DNA of 50,448 bases from an uncultured Bacteroidales bacterium (lineage in GTDB: Bacteria > Bacteroidota > Bacteroidia > Bacteroidales > Bacteroidaceae), in contig CADAJS010000021.1 in assembly GCA_902788315.1 (NCBI GenBank), positions 1 through 50,448 on the forward strand, read 5' to 3'. Positions 42,263 to 50,230 of this stretch are shown here, in pieces (within the stretch, counting starts at the first letter, position 1; each line of letters opens with the position of its first letter). The notes beneath the pieces are model-generated. The model did not search any database and had not been told where the DNA came from. It saw only the letters and a program-made list of their open reading frames with translations. Position numbers and translations under genes: made by a program.

Positions 42263-43341
42263 AACGAATAGTGCTTATCGACGAATGCTATCCCATAAAC
42301 ACCCGTAATCAGAGAATCATCGACTCCCTGGCGTCCGCATATGGAGAGGATGCACAGCTTGAGGTCATTACCTGGGACCGGAACAACGAGTACCGAAAGT
42401 CTCTGCCCCGCTACCATGTTTACCGGAAGGCCTCCGCCTATGGCAATCGTGTGAAGAAATTCTTTAATATGTGGGGATTCTACCGCTTCAGCCGCTCGCT
42501 CGTCCGAGAGTTGAAACCTGATGTCGTGATAGCTTCACACTGGAACAACCTTCTTATGGTGCCCCGCTTGGACCATCGCACTCAGATGCTTGTCTATGAA
42601 AACCTCGATATGCCTTCCGGACCTTTCCTTATCCGAACATGCACCTCAATGCTCGAAAAACTGAAGATGCGCGAGGTTGATATCACGGTATATGCATCGC
42701 GTTTCTTTGCCGGTCAGTACTCGGCATCCTTCCCCCATATTGTGTTGGAGAACAAACCGACGTTTCATGTCACCCCGTGGTCAGGGCGTCAGCTGTCCGT
42801 CCCCATCCGTGTGGCTTTCATTGGCAATCTGAGATACTATGACATACTGAAGAATCTGGTGGCCGCAGTGCGTGGAGACTCTCGCTTCCATCTCTACTTT
42901 CACGGAAACGGACCGGCCAAGGAGCAACTTGAACGGCTTGCTGAGGGAGCAGGGAACATCTTCTTCACCGGGCATTATGCCTACGAGGATGTGGCTCGGC
43001 TGTATGAACAGACTGATCTCGTCTGGGCTTCTTATCCCAATCGAGACTTTAATGTGAAGTTTGCGATATCCAATAAGTTCCACGAGTCTGTCATGCTGGG
43101 CGTTCCGGCAATTTATTCCACCTGCACTGCGCTTGGAGAATATGCTGTCCGGTACAATCTTGGGCTCGAGGTGGATCCATATTCTGTGGAGGCCATTCGT
43201 GAGCTTCTCGACCAAGTGGCACGTGGTATCGTCAATGTGGACAAGATGAAGAAATCGCTCTCCGACTTCAGCCTTCAGCAGACATCGTGGAGCGAAGACT
43301 TTACTGCCCTCGTGGATGCCATTAATAAATTTGGAAAATAA
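42259..43341 (+). CDS. Glycosyltransferase (GT-B type)
   Basis: A 360-residue protein with a GT-B layout: an N-terminal half with VIASHWNNLLMVPRL near residue 91, and a C-terminal donor domain with IRVAFIGNLRYYDILKNL near 178, YFHGNGPAKEQLERL near 213 and ISNKFHESVMLGVPAIYS near 270, as in GT4-like enzymes. Its specificity is unknown. It overlaps wecB by 4 bases and abuts the acyltransferase gene with no gap. Confidence 0.85.
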   Translation: MKRIVLIDECYPINTRNQRIIDSLASAYGEDAQLEVITWDRNNEYRKSLPRYHVYRKASAYGNRVKKFFNMWGFYRFSRSLVRELKPDVVIASHWNNLLMVPRLDHRTQMLVYENLDMPSGPFLIRTCTSMLEKLKMREVDITVYASRFFAGQYSASFPHIVLENKPTFHVTPWSGRQLSVPIRVAFIGNLRYYDILKNLVAAVRGDSRFHLYFHGNGPAKEQLERLAEGAGNIFFTGHYAYEDVARLYEQTDLVWASYPNRDFNVKFAISNKFHESVMLGVPAIYSTCTALGEYAVRYNLGLEVDPYSVEAIRELLDQVARGIVNVDKMKKSLSDFSLQQTSWSEDFTALVDAINKFGK

Positions 43342-43890
43342 ATGAAACTAAAGGGAAAGCATTTTACCGCAATGCAGCTGTTCTGCCTGATACTCTATTA
43401 TGGAGTGGCCATCTTTCTTCCTCGCACAGGCCGCTTCTTCAATCTGGGCGGATGGTGCCGTCGTTTTCTTTGCCAGCGCATCTTCAGGCGCTGTGGAAAG
43501 CATGTGAACATAGAGCGGGGAGCCAACTTCGGGCGTGGAACCGACATCGAGATTGGGGACTATTCGGGTATCGGCATCAATGCCGTCATACCTGGTGATA
43601 CCATTATCGGTCGTTATGTGATGATGGCGCCGGGGTGTCGCATCCTGAGTGAGAACCATTGTTATGAGAGTATCGATACTCCCATGATGTTTCAGGGTAA
43701 GGCCCTCCGGAAGCAGACGGTTATCGGCGATGATGTGTGGATTGGGCAGGACGTACTCATGACACCCGGCCGCAATATCGCACAGGGCACGATTGTCGGA
43801 GCCCGCTGTGTGCTCACCAAGGACTTCCCTCCCTACAGCATTGTGGGGGGTAATCCGTCTCGTCTCATACGAAGACGCGATGAAGATTAA
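43342..43890 (+). CDS. Hexapeptide-repeat acyltransferase
   Basis: The 182-residue protein has a hydrophobic N-terminus and then left-handed beta-helix hexapeptide repeats (GRGTDIEIGDYSGIGINAVI, IIGRYVMMAPGCRIL, VIGDDVWIGQDVLMTPGRNI, GTIVGARCVLTKDF, YSIVGGNPSRLI) with the typical SENHCYE histidine. It should O- or N-acetylate a sugar of the repeat unit. The start follows immediately after the preceding TAA. Confidence 0.92.
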   Translation: MKLKGKHFTAMQLFCLILYYGVAIFLPRTGRFFNLGGWCRRFLCQRIFRRCGKHVNIERGANFGRGTDIEIGDYSGIGINAVIPGDTIIGRYVMMAPGCRILSENHCYESIDTPMMFQGKALRKQTVIGDDVWIGQDVLMTPGRNIAQGTIVGARCVLTKDFPPYSIVGGNPSRLIRRRDED

Positions 43891-43905
43891 CATATAGTTT
43901 AAGGT

Positions 43906-44994
43906 ATGTCAAGATTCTATCTCCTTCTCTTCTTCTGTTTCCTGTCCGTCGGTGTATCTGGCCAGGAACTTCGCGAGGCATTGCTGCAGGCGTTTCGACA
44001 AGTGGCCTCAGCGGGGCAGACTTTTGTGGGCCATCAGGATGACACGATGTATGGACATTCATGGTATTCAGAAGCTCCGGGGAGAAGCGACATGAGGGAG
44101 GTCTGTGGACAGTGGCCCATGGTGCTGAGCCTTGACCTTTGTCCGCTCGAACTGGAGAATGGATATTATCTTTTTGGCACCACATGGGACCAGCATCGCC
44201 AGGCGATTCTCGAACATCATCGTCGGGGCGGCATCATTACGCTGTGCTGGCATATGCGCAATCCTGTGACGGGTGGGACGGCATGGGACCTTTCGGAGCC
44301 TCGTGCCGTCAGCCTAATTCTTCGGGGCGGCGAAGCTCGGCGCAGGTTTCTGCACTTTTTGGATGTAGCTGCAGAATATATCCTTACCCTGCGAGACGAC
44401 GAGGGACAGCTCATCCCCGTTGTCTTCCGTCCTTTTCACGAAGCTCAGGGCAGTTGGTTCTGGTGGGGCCGGGACCTCTGTTCCTCACGCCAGTACCGCC
44501 GTCTGTGGCGTCTGACCCGTCAATATCTCACCGACAGGGGCTGTTCGAACTTGCTTTATTGTTTCTCTCTGAGTGGTGTGACGGCTTCGGAAAGTGACTA
44601 TCTGGAACGATTTCCTGGCAGGGAATATGTAGATGTGCTGGGTACAGAACTGTATCGCAACAATGATATTCCTGGTGTTGAAGCTCGCCGAGCCGACTTC
44701 ATCCGCCGTGCTCATCAAAACCTGGGTGTCGTGGAGCAGATCGGTCAGCGTTGGGGCATGCCAGTATGTGTGGCTGAGGCAGGTGGCGTAAACAATGATG
44801 ATCCTCGATGGTGGACGCTTGCTGTCCTCCCTGCCCTGCAGGGCCATGCTGTGAGCTATATAAACTTCTGGGCCAACCAGCCTGATTCTTTCAGTGGCGG
44901 GCCGTGGCGCTCGATGTCCACCTATCCTGGTGCAGTCGATGCCGATGACTTCCGGCAGGCGCTCTCCACCGGTCGTCTGGTGATGTGCCCTTGA
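43906..44994 (+). CDS. Secreted GH26 family glycoside hydrolase
   Basis: The 362-residue enzyme has a signal peptide (MSRFYLLLFFCFLSVGVSG). It matches GH26, a family of mainly beta-mannanases: FVGHQDDTMYGHSW near residue 40, LCWHMRNPVTGG near 112, the acid/base motif FRPFHEAQGSWFWWG with Glu179, and the nucleophile segment PVCVAEAGG with Glu291. It is the last gene of the plus-strand polysaccharide operon, so it may trim or release the exported polymer or edit its length instead of digesting food glycans. The preceding acyltransferase gene ends 15 bases upstream. Confidence 0.88.
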   Translation: MSRFYLLLFFCFLSVGVSGQELREALLQAFRQVASAGQTFVGHQDDTMYGHSWYSEAPGRSDMREVCGQWPMVLSLDLCPLELENGYYLFGTTWDQHRQAILEHHRRGGIITLCWHMRNPVTGGTAWDLSEPRAVSLILRGGEARRRFLHFLDVAAEYILTLRDDEGQLIPVVFRPFHEAQGSWFWWGRDLCSSRQYRRLWRLTRQYLTDRGCSNLLYCFSLSGVTASESDYLERFPGREYVDVLGTELYRNNDIPGVEARRADFIRRAHQNLGVVEQIGQRWGMPVCVAEAGGVNNDDPRWWTLAVLPALQGHAVSYINFWANQPDSFSGGPWRSMSTYPGAVDADDFRQALSTGRLVMCP

Positions 44995-45012
44995 CTTCCG
45001 GTCACTTTATTC

Positions 45013-45178
45013 ATTGAAGTTTCGGGAGTGCTGATTCCGTGGTAGTTCCCTCGACGGAGCACGCTCTTCCCCTCGACGGAGCACTCCGCCCCCGACGGAA
45101 GAACACGCTCCGTCGAGCTTTCTCCGGTGTGGGAGAGACTTGCCCGCTTTCCTCCGCAGCCACTTCCGAGACTTCAAT
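45013..45178. repeat. 166-bp nested imperfect palindrome between convergent operons
   Basis: Outer arms 45013-45030 and 45161-45178 pair at 16 of 18 positions. Inside are two direct copies of CCCTCGACGGAGCAC (45048-45062, 45070-45084), a shorter CCCGACGGAAG (45091-45101), and an inverted copy GCTCCGTCGAG (45107-45117) able to pair with either direct copy. It exactly fills the gap between the GH26 and LicD stop codons and probably acts as a bidirectional terminator; a small mobile repeat is the alternative. Confidence 0.7.
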
Positions 45179-45877
45179 TTATTCATAATAGAAGCCGATG
45201 GCCTTTTTCTCGTTGCGCGGGTAGTAAACCTTGTTGAGGTCGCCTGAGAAGTTTGGGTCATACACCCGGTATCCCTCACCAAAGATTTCCATGAGATGTG
45301 CTTCGGTGTTGGCAGGAATGCTCACCTGCATGTCCAGAAATGACATGGTCGAGAGTGTGAAGGGATGGAACCAGTGGGCCGTCACCTGTGCTGTCAGCAG
45401 CTTGTGAGTAATCTTGGGCAGGACTACGCCGTTGCACCAGACATACCCCTCCTGCTCATAGAAGTACATCACGTCGATGGTGAGTTCGTGGTATTCGTAA
45501 GTCTGCTCCAAACCGTTTTCACCCACTACATGGAACTCCCTCACGAGTCGGAACCCCGCCTGTGTCAGTGCCTGATTCAGGCGACGGGCGTCCTGGAGAT
45601 ACGCTCCGACGTCGAGATCTGTATCGTTCTGGATGAAAGCCCCGTCGCGATAGGCTCCCAATAGGGTTCCAAATTCGAGCCAATAGGGGATTTGCATGTC
45701 GGTGCAGCAGCGTATGAACTCGTAGAGCAGCGTTGCTCCCTCGCGCAGAAGCAGCGAGTGGCGTCGTCGAACGGATGCTTCGACCTGTGAGGCTACGTAG
45801 GGGTGATAGACATTGCGGTAGAGGTATGTCTTCTTCAGTATGTTGCTAATGCTTGATTTCAGGGATTCTTTTTTCAT
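45179..45877 (-). CDS. LicD-family phosphotransferase
   Basis: LicD proteins move phosphocholine, or related phospho-alcohols, from a CDP carrier onto a glycan. The 232-residue product contains the family's nucleotidyltransferase-like signature IPYWLEFGTLLGAYRDGAF near residue 65 followed by NDTDLDVG near 84, and a later LTIDVMYFY near 133 that supplies a further acidic residue. The N-terminus is basic and no membrane segment is obvious. It is the last gene of the minus-strand operon, 15 bases after the flippase. With the TagD-like gene two positions upstream it forms a likely activation and transfer pair. Confidence 0.87.
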   Translation of the reverse strand: MKKESLKSSISNILKKTYLYRNVYHPYVASQVEASVRRRHSLLLREGATLLYEFIRCCTDMQIPYWLEFGTLLGAYRDGAFIQNDTDLDVGAYLQDARRLNQALTQAGFRLVREFHVVGENGLEQTYEYHELTIDVMYFYEQEGYVWCNGVVLPKITHKLLTAQVTAHWFHPFTLSTMSFLDMQVSIPANTEAHLMEIFGEGYRVYDPNFSGDLNKVYYPRNEKKAIGFYYE

Positions 45878-45892
45878 TATGTTGGTGTGGGA

Positions 45893-47437
45893 TTATGGGA
45901 GGGTTTGAGACTTGCACGTCTTCTTGTGCAGGAACTCTTTCAGCAGGTTGCGCTCCTGTGTGGAGAGCAGGATGGGATAGGCCATCAGTGATACGAACAG
46001 TACGGTGCAGATGCCTACACATATGGTACGCCACCAGCCGGGCTCCATCAGAAGGCGAATGCCCGTTGGAAGCCAGAAAGTGAGCAGGACGAGAGTCAGG
46101 AAAGGCAGGACAATCTCTCGGACGTATCCCAAAATGGAGTAGGGGACGATGCCACGCAGGATGAAGAGGCTCACTGTGTGGGACAGGGAGGCAAAGAGGA
46201 GTACCATGACCAGAGCCCACTCTGCATCGAATCCCCATTGCATCAGCAGATAGGCACTGGGGATACACATGAGGGATATAGTGCTTGACACGGTCTGATA
46301 CACTTTCATACGGCCTGATGCATGGATGACACCTGAGACTGCTGCGTTGAGACAGTCGATGAACGAGATTGCTGCTATGATGAAGACAAAGGTGGCGGTG
46401 TGTTCTGGAACGTTCCCCCGGAGCCAGATGTGCAGCAGAAAATCACATTCGAGCAGGATGGGGAGTTCCATCAGATAGAGCACACCGCAACTGAGGCGGC
46501 TGATGCTGTAGGTGAGTTGCATGGTGCGGTCGATATTGCCGGCGGCATATGACTGGATTACCTGGGGACGAATGGCGATGGACAGGTTGAATGCCATGCT
46601 CTTCAGACCACCGTTAATCTGATTGGCAATGCCGCGTGCGGCGTTTACTATCGGCCCGAAGAATAGATTGAGGACGAGGTCGATGCCCTGCTCCTTGACC
46701 ACACCGGAGAAAGAGCCGAAGAGATTCCAGCCCGAGAAGGAGGTCATGGAGACGAACAATTGTCGGTTCATGGAACGACGGAGTCGCAGTTCCGGGAAGT
46801 GCCATTTGGCATAGCTCAAAAAGAAGAGGAAGTTAAGCAGCGTGATGCCTGAGCTTAACACACCGTAGAAGATAAGACGGTCTGCCCCATAGCGAGCTAC
46901 TGCAAAGGCTATGCACAGCTTCAGCACGGCGTCCAGGATGCCCACCAGCGCATAATAGTCCATTCGTTCTCGGGCGATGATGATGGCGCTGTATGGCACT
47001 TGGATTATAAGGAAGAAGAGGGAGATCAGGGCACACTGGAATACCACGAAGGCGGCATGGAAGCGCTCGGGCGGGATATTCATCTTGTGGTACAGGTACC
47101 AGAGCCCCCCGGTCTCTATGGCCACGATGATGATTAGAGCCAGAAGCAACTGGATGCGCAGGGCGGTGTTATAGACGGATGTGATGCTGCTTTCCTGCTT
47201 GCCTATCTCATAGTTGAAGAAACGCTGGATGGCATTCGTCATGGACGTGTTCAGGAAGGAGAACATTGCCACGAATCCGCAAACCACGTTGTATATGCCA
47301 TAATCCACCACGCCCAGTGCGTCCAGCACGACGCTGGTAGTATAGAGAGTGATGCCCAGGATAACAACCAACCGAATGGTGAGGAATACCGAGTTCTTGG
47401 CTATCCGCTTGTTGCCTGCTTCGTTATTATCTGACAT
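45893..47437 (-). CDS. Wzx-type polysaccharide flippase
   Basis: A 514-residue polytopic membrane protein of the MATE/MOP superfamily with roughly 14 hydrophobic segments. The opening KNSVFLTIRLVVILGITLYTTSVVLDALG and DYGIYNVVCGFVAMFSFLNTSM is typical of polysaccharide flippases in Bacteroidetes. It should flip the lipid-linked repeat unit to the periplasm for the polymerase encoded on the other strand. The start is separated from the cytidylyltransferase stop by 13 bases. Confidence 0.93.
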   Translation of the reverse strand: MSDNNEAGNKRIAKNSVFLTIRLVVILGITLYTTSVVLDALGVVDYGIYNVVCGFVAMFSFLNTSMTNAIQRFFNYEIGKQESSITSVYNTALRIQLLLALIIIVAIETGGLWYLYHKMNIPPERFHAAFVVFQCALISLFFLIIQVPYSAIIIARERMDYYALVGILDAVLKLCIAFAVARYGADRLIFYGVLSSGITLLNFLFFLSYAKWHFPELRLRRSMNRQLFVSMTSFSGWNLFGSFSGVVKEQGIDLVLNLFFGPIVNAARGIANQINGGLKSMAFNLSIAIRPQVIQSYAAGNIDRTMQLTYSISRLSCGVLYLMELPILLECDFLLHIWLRGNVPEHTATFVFIIAAISFIDCLNAAVSGVIHASGRMKVYQTVSSTISLMCIPSAYLLMQWGFDAEWALVMVLLFASLSHTVSLFILRGIVPYSILGYVREIVLPFLTLVLLTFWLPTGIRLLMEPGWWRTICVGICTVLFVSLMAYPILLSTQERNLLKEFLHKKTCKSQTLP

Positions 47438-47450
47438 GTGTTACACTCGT

Positions 47451-47855
47451 TCAGCGATTCTTTGAATATTCACGCAGGAGGGTGGACGAGATACCTTCTG
47501 TCCTGGGTATCACCACCACCTCTTTCCCATTCTTTTTGCACCAGTCCACAGCACGCTGAAATCCTTCATGGTTCTGGTCCGGGCCCTTGGCTAAGACATC
47601 AAACTCGATGTGCTGTATGTCCTTATCCACATCCCGATAGATGACCACTTCGTCCACATACTTGATGGCGTTCACCATGTACACGCGTTCCTCGGTGGTA
47701 TATACCATCTGGGCTTCCGGCTTATATTTCAGTATGCGGTCTCCGTCCTGGACGGCAACCACCAACCTGTCGCCCAGTTCCTTGGCGTGCTGGAAGAGCA
47801 GGATGTGTCCGATGTGGAGCATGTCATAAACGCCAAAAGTCAGGACGGTCTTCAT
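47451..47855 (-). CDS. TagD-like cytidylyltransferase
   Basis: From the ATG at 47855 the product has 134 residues and begins MKTVLTFGVYDMLHIGHILL, which carries the HxGH nucleotidyltransferase motif at the expected place; it ends with VVVIPRTEGISSTLLREY, the RTEGISTT signature of glycerol-3-phosphate cytidylyltransferases. It should form a CDP-alcohol, perhaps CDP-glycerol, CDP-choline or CDP-ethanolamine. An in-frame ATG at 47918, 15 bases after the preceding gene, would add 21 residues of low-complexity Thr/Ser/Gln sequence and cannot be excluded. Frames further upstream overlap the previous gene and are not real. Confidence 0.88.
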   Translation of the reverse strand: MKTVLTFGVYDMLHIGHILLFQHAKELGDRLVVAVQDGDRILKYKPEAQMVYTTEERVYMVNAIKYVDEVVIYRDVDKDIQHIEFDVLAKGPDQNHEGFQRAVDWCKKNGKEVVVIPRTEGISSTLLREYSKNR

Positions 47856-47932
47856 CGTGTGTCGCTCTGAGGGACTTGTCGTGGTCGTATGTTGTGTCTG
47901 TATGCTGTCTTGTTCCATTATGCTCTTGTTTT

Positions 47933-50230
47933 TTAGCGTACGTAGCCGAGAATCTTCTCCTTCCACGAGTAGTGTCGCTTCACCATCTCGTAGCCATCGA
48001 TGGCCAGCTGCTGGCGCAGCTCGGGATGGTTCATGATGCGCAGGCAGGCGTCGGCCAGTGTGGCGGCCTCGTCCTGGATGAGGCAGTTCTGCTCGTGCTG
48101 CAGTTCGGGGATGGCGCTTGCGATGAGGCTGGTCATCACCACTGGCAGGCCGCAACTCATGGCTACGAGCACCTTGTTCTGTATGCCGGAGGCCACACGA
48201 ACGGGGGCTACGGTGAGGCAGGCGTCACAGATGGTGCGCTCGATGTCCTCCACGAATCCCGTGACGAAGATGTTCTCGCAGGCCAGCTGCTGGATGCTCT
48301 GCGGGGGCTGGGCTCCCACGATGTAGAACTTCGTGTCGGGCTTCTGCCGCAGGATGCGGGGGAAGATATCCTGGACGAAGAAGAGTACGGCATCCTGGTT
48401 CTGCAGTGTGCGCATGTTGCCCACGAAGACAATCTTTTCGGGGTCATACTTGTGCGAAATGTTCTTGCTGTAGATGACACCGTTGGCATGTAGCTCGAGG
48501 CTCTCGGGGTGCAGCGACTTGGTCTTCAGGTAGTCGATGTCGGCCTGCGAGACCAGTACGTTCTTGGGGAAGTGGAGCAGGCTGTACTGCTCGGCCCGCA
48601 GGATGAGGCGCTGCTCCATGCGATATACGTTGCGCAGGAGCCAGTTGCCCTTGCTCTGCGACGACATGGCGTAGGTCTTCGAGAGGGCATCGGTCATTTC
48701 GATGATGGAGCGGTTGTGCAGGCCCAGCTCGTCCAGATAGGGCATCATGCGCAGCAGCTGGGCGATGAAGAGGTCGGGCTTCTCCTTCTGGATGATCTCG
48801 CGCAGCTTGCGGCGGTAGGCGCCGGACATGTAGTAGCCACATTGCATGGGCTTGGCCTGCAGGAAACAGATGATGGCATGGAACAGCGAGGTGATCTGGT
48901 AGCGGTGGACCGTATATACCTTGTGGTATATGCGCTGTGCCTCAAAGATCTGCGGTTCTCCGTCCTCCTCGAAGCTCAACAATACCAGCTTGTATCCCTG
49001 GCGGCGCAGCTGGTGGGCAATGTTGTTGATGCGCAGCACGTCGCCTCCGTTTTCCGGCACCGGGAACCGCGGGGTCAGGATGCATATCTTCTTGGCCTTG
49101 GCCGCATTCTCCTTCAGCTCCTCGCGCAGGTTGGTCTCCAGAGCCAGCCTTTCTTCGTTGCGGTCGATGGCTCGGTCGATACGCTTCTGCCATGCGATGA
49201 AGATGATAGCGTCGGCCAGCACGATCCATGTCATGTTACAGCCTGCCAGGTACATCCCCATGTTCAGCAGCCCGAAGAGCACGTCGGCCACCAGGATGGT
49301 GAGCAGCGCCATGTGCATATAGTTACCCGTGCGCATGAGGCGGTGGTGCAGGTGGGTCATGTCGGCATGGAACGGATGCTCGCCCCGCAGGATGCGGCTC
49401 ACGGCCACACGGATGAGGTCGAAGTTCGGGATGAGCAACAGCGTGTAGGACAACACCAGACAGTACGGTTCGGGCGCCTTGATGTCGTTCGTGGAGCAGA
49501 ACTTCAGCATCAGGTAACTCAGTGCATAGCCCAGCATCAGGCTGCCCGAGTCGCCCATGAATATCTTGGTGCCCTTCTCGGGGTCGCCCCACATGTTATA
49601 CCACAGGAAGACAATCAGGCTGCCCGAGATAGCTGCCGTGAAGAGGCAGAAGATGTTCATGCCCCAGTGCCAGAAGGCCCATGTGAAGGCGGCAAAGGCG
49701 ATGAGCGAGAGGCTGCTGGCCAGGCCGTCGATACCGTCGATAAGGTTGATGGCGTTCACCGTGAGCATCACCAGAAACACCGTGAGGGGATAGCTCACGA
49801 CGTCCGGTATCTCATAGATGCCGCAGAAGCCATACAGATTGTTCAGCGTGAGGCCCACGAGCGGGAAGCACAGGGCGGCAATGAACTGAATGAAGAATTT
49901 CAGATGGGCCGAGAGACCGAAGAGGTCGTCCAGCAGTCCCGTGACATAGATAGTGAAGATGCCGAACCCGATGAGCAGCGTGCTGGACTTGATGGGCTCG
50001 CTCTCGCCGTCGAGACTGAAGATGATGGCCAGCGTCACGGCAATACCCACGATGGTGCTTGGCACGAAGATCACGCCACCCAGCCGTGGGATGTTGTTCT
50101 TGTGTATCTTGCGTTCGTTCGGTCGGTCGAAATAGCCGTTCCGCTTGCACAAGTCCAAAAGCCAGGGCATTAACAGCATGGATGTCAATGCTGCAACTAC
50201 AAAAGCTGTGATGATGAAAAGCGCCGTCAT
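47933..50230 (-). CDS. WecA/MraY-type phosphoglycosyl transferase fused to a GT4 glycosyltransferase
   Basis: The 765-residue product joins two complete enzymes. Residues 1-340 form a polytopic membrane transferase with GLLDDLFGL near 100, NAINLIDGIDGLA near 160, FMGDSGSLMLGY near 223 and HHRLMRTG near 297, the full WecA/WbpL set. A charged helical linker (about 345-395) leads to a GT-B domain: KKICILTPRFPVPENGGDVLR at about 393, VFVGNMRTLQNQDAV near 600 and VASGIQNKVLVAMSCGLPVVMT near 690. It should load a sugar 1-phosphate onto undecaprenyl phosphate and probably add the second sugar. It is the first gene of the minus-strand operon. No frameshift or internal start marks a junction. Confidence 0.9.
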   Translation of the reverse strand: MTALFIITAFVVAALTSMLLMPWLLDLCKRNGYFDRPNERKIHKNNIPRLGGVIFVPSTIVGIAVTLAIIFSLDGESEPIKSSTLLIGFGIFTIYVTGLLDDLFGLSAHLKFFIQFIAALCFPLVGLTLNNLYGFCGIYEIPDVVSYPLTVFLVMLTVNAINLIDGIDGLASSLSLIAFAAFTWAFWHWGMNIFCLFTAAISGSLIVFLWYNMWGDPEKGTKIFMGDSGSLMLGYALSYLMLKFCSTNDIKAPEPYCLVLSYTLLLIPNFDLIRVAVSRILRGEHPFHADMTHLHHRLMRTGNYMHMALLTILVADVLFGLLNMGMYLAGCNMTWIVLADAIIFIAWQKRIDRAIDRNEERLALETNLREELKENAAKAKKICILTPRFPVPENGGDVLRINNIAHQLRRQGYKLVLLSFEEDGEPQIFEAQRIYHKVYTVHRYQITSLFHAIICFLQAKPMQCGYYMSGAYRRKLREIIQKEKPDLFIAQLLRMMPYLDELGLHNRSIIEMTDALSKTYAMSSQSKGNWLLRNVYRMEQRLILRAEQYSLLHFPKNVLVSQADIDYLKTKSLHPESLELHANGVIYSKNISHKYDPEKIVFVGNMRTLQNQDAVLFFVQDIFPRILRQKPDTKFYIVGAQPPQSIQQLACENIFVTGFVEDIERTICDACLTVAPVRVASGIQNKVLVAMSCGLPVVMTSLIASAIPELQHEQNCLIQDEAATLADACLRIMNHPELRQQLAIDGYEMVKRHYSWKEKILGYVR

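Noticed and set aside
47856..48155. Upstream extension of the cytidylyltransferase frame to 234 residues
   Set aside because: The extension overlaps the end of the WecA-GT4 gene and has the composition of an out-of-frame translation; the HxGH motif sits correctly only with the ATG at 47855, or at most 47918.
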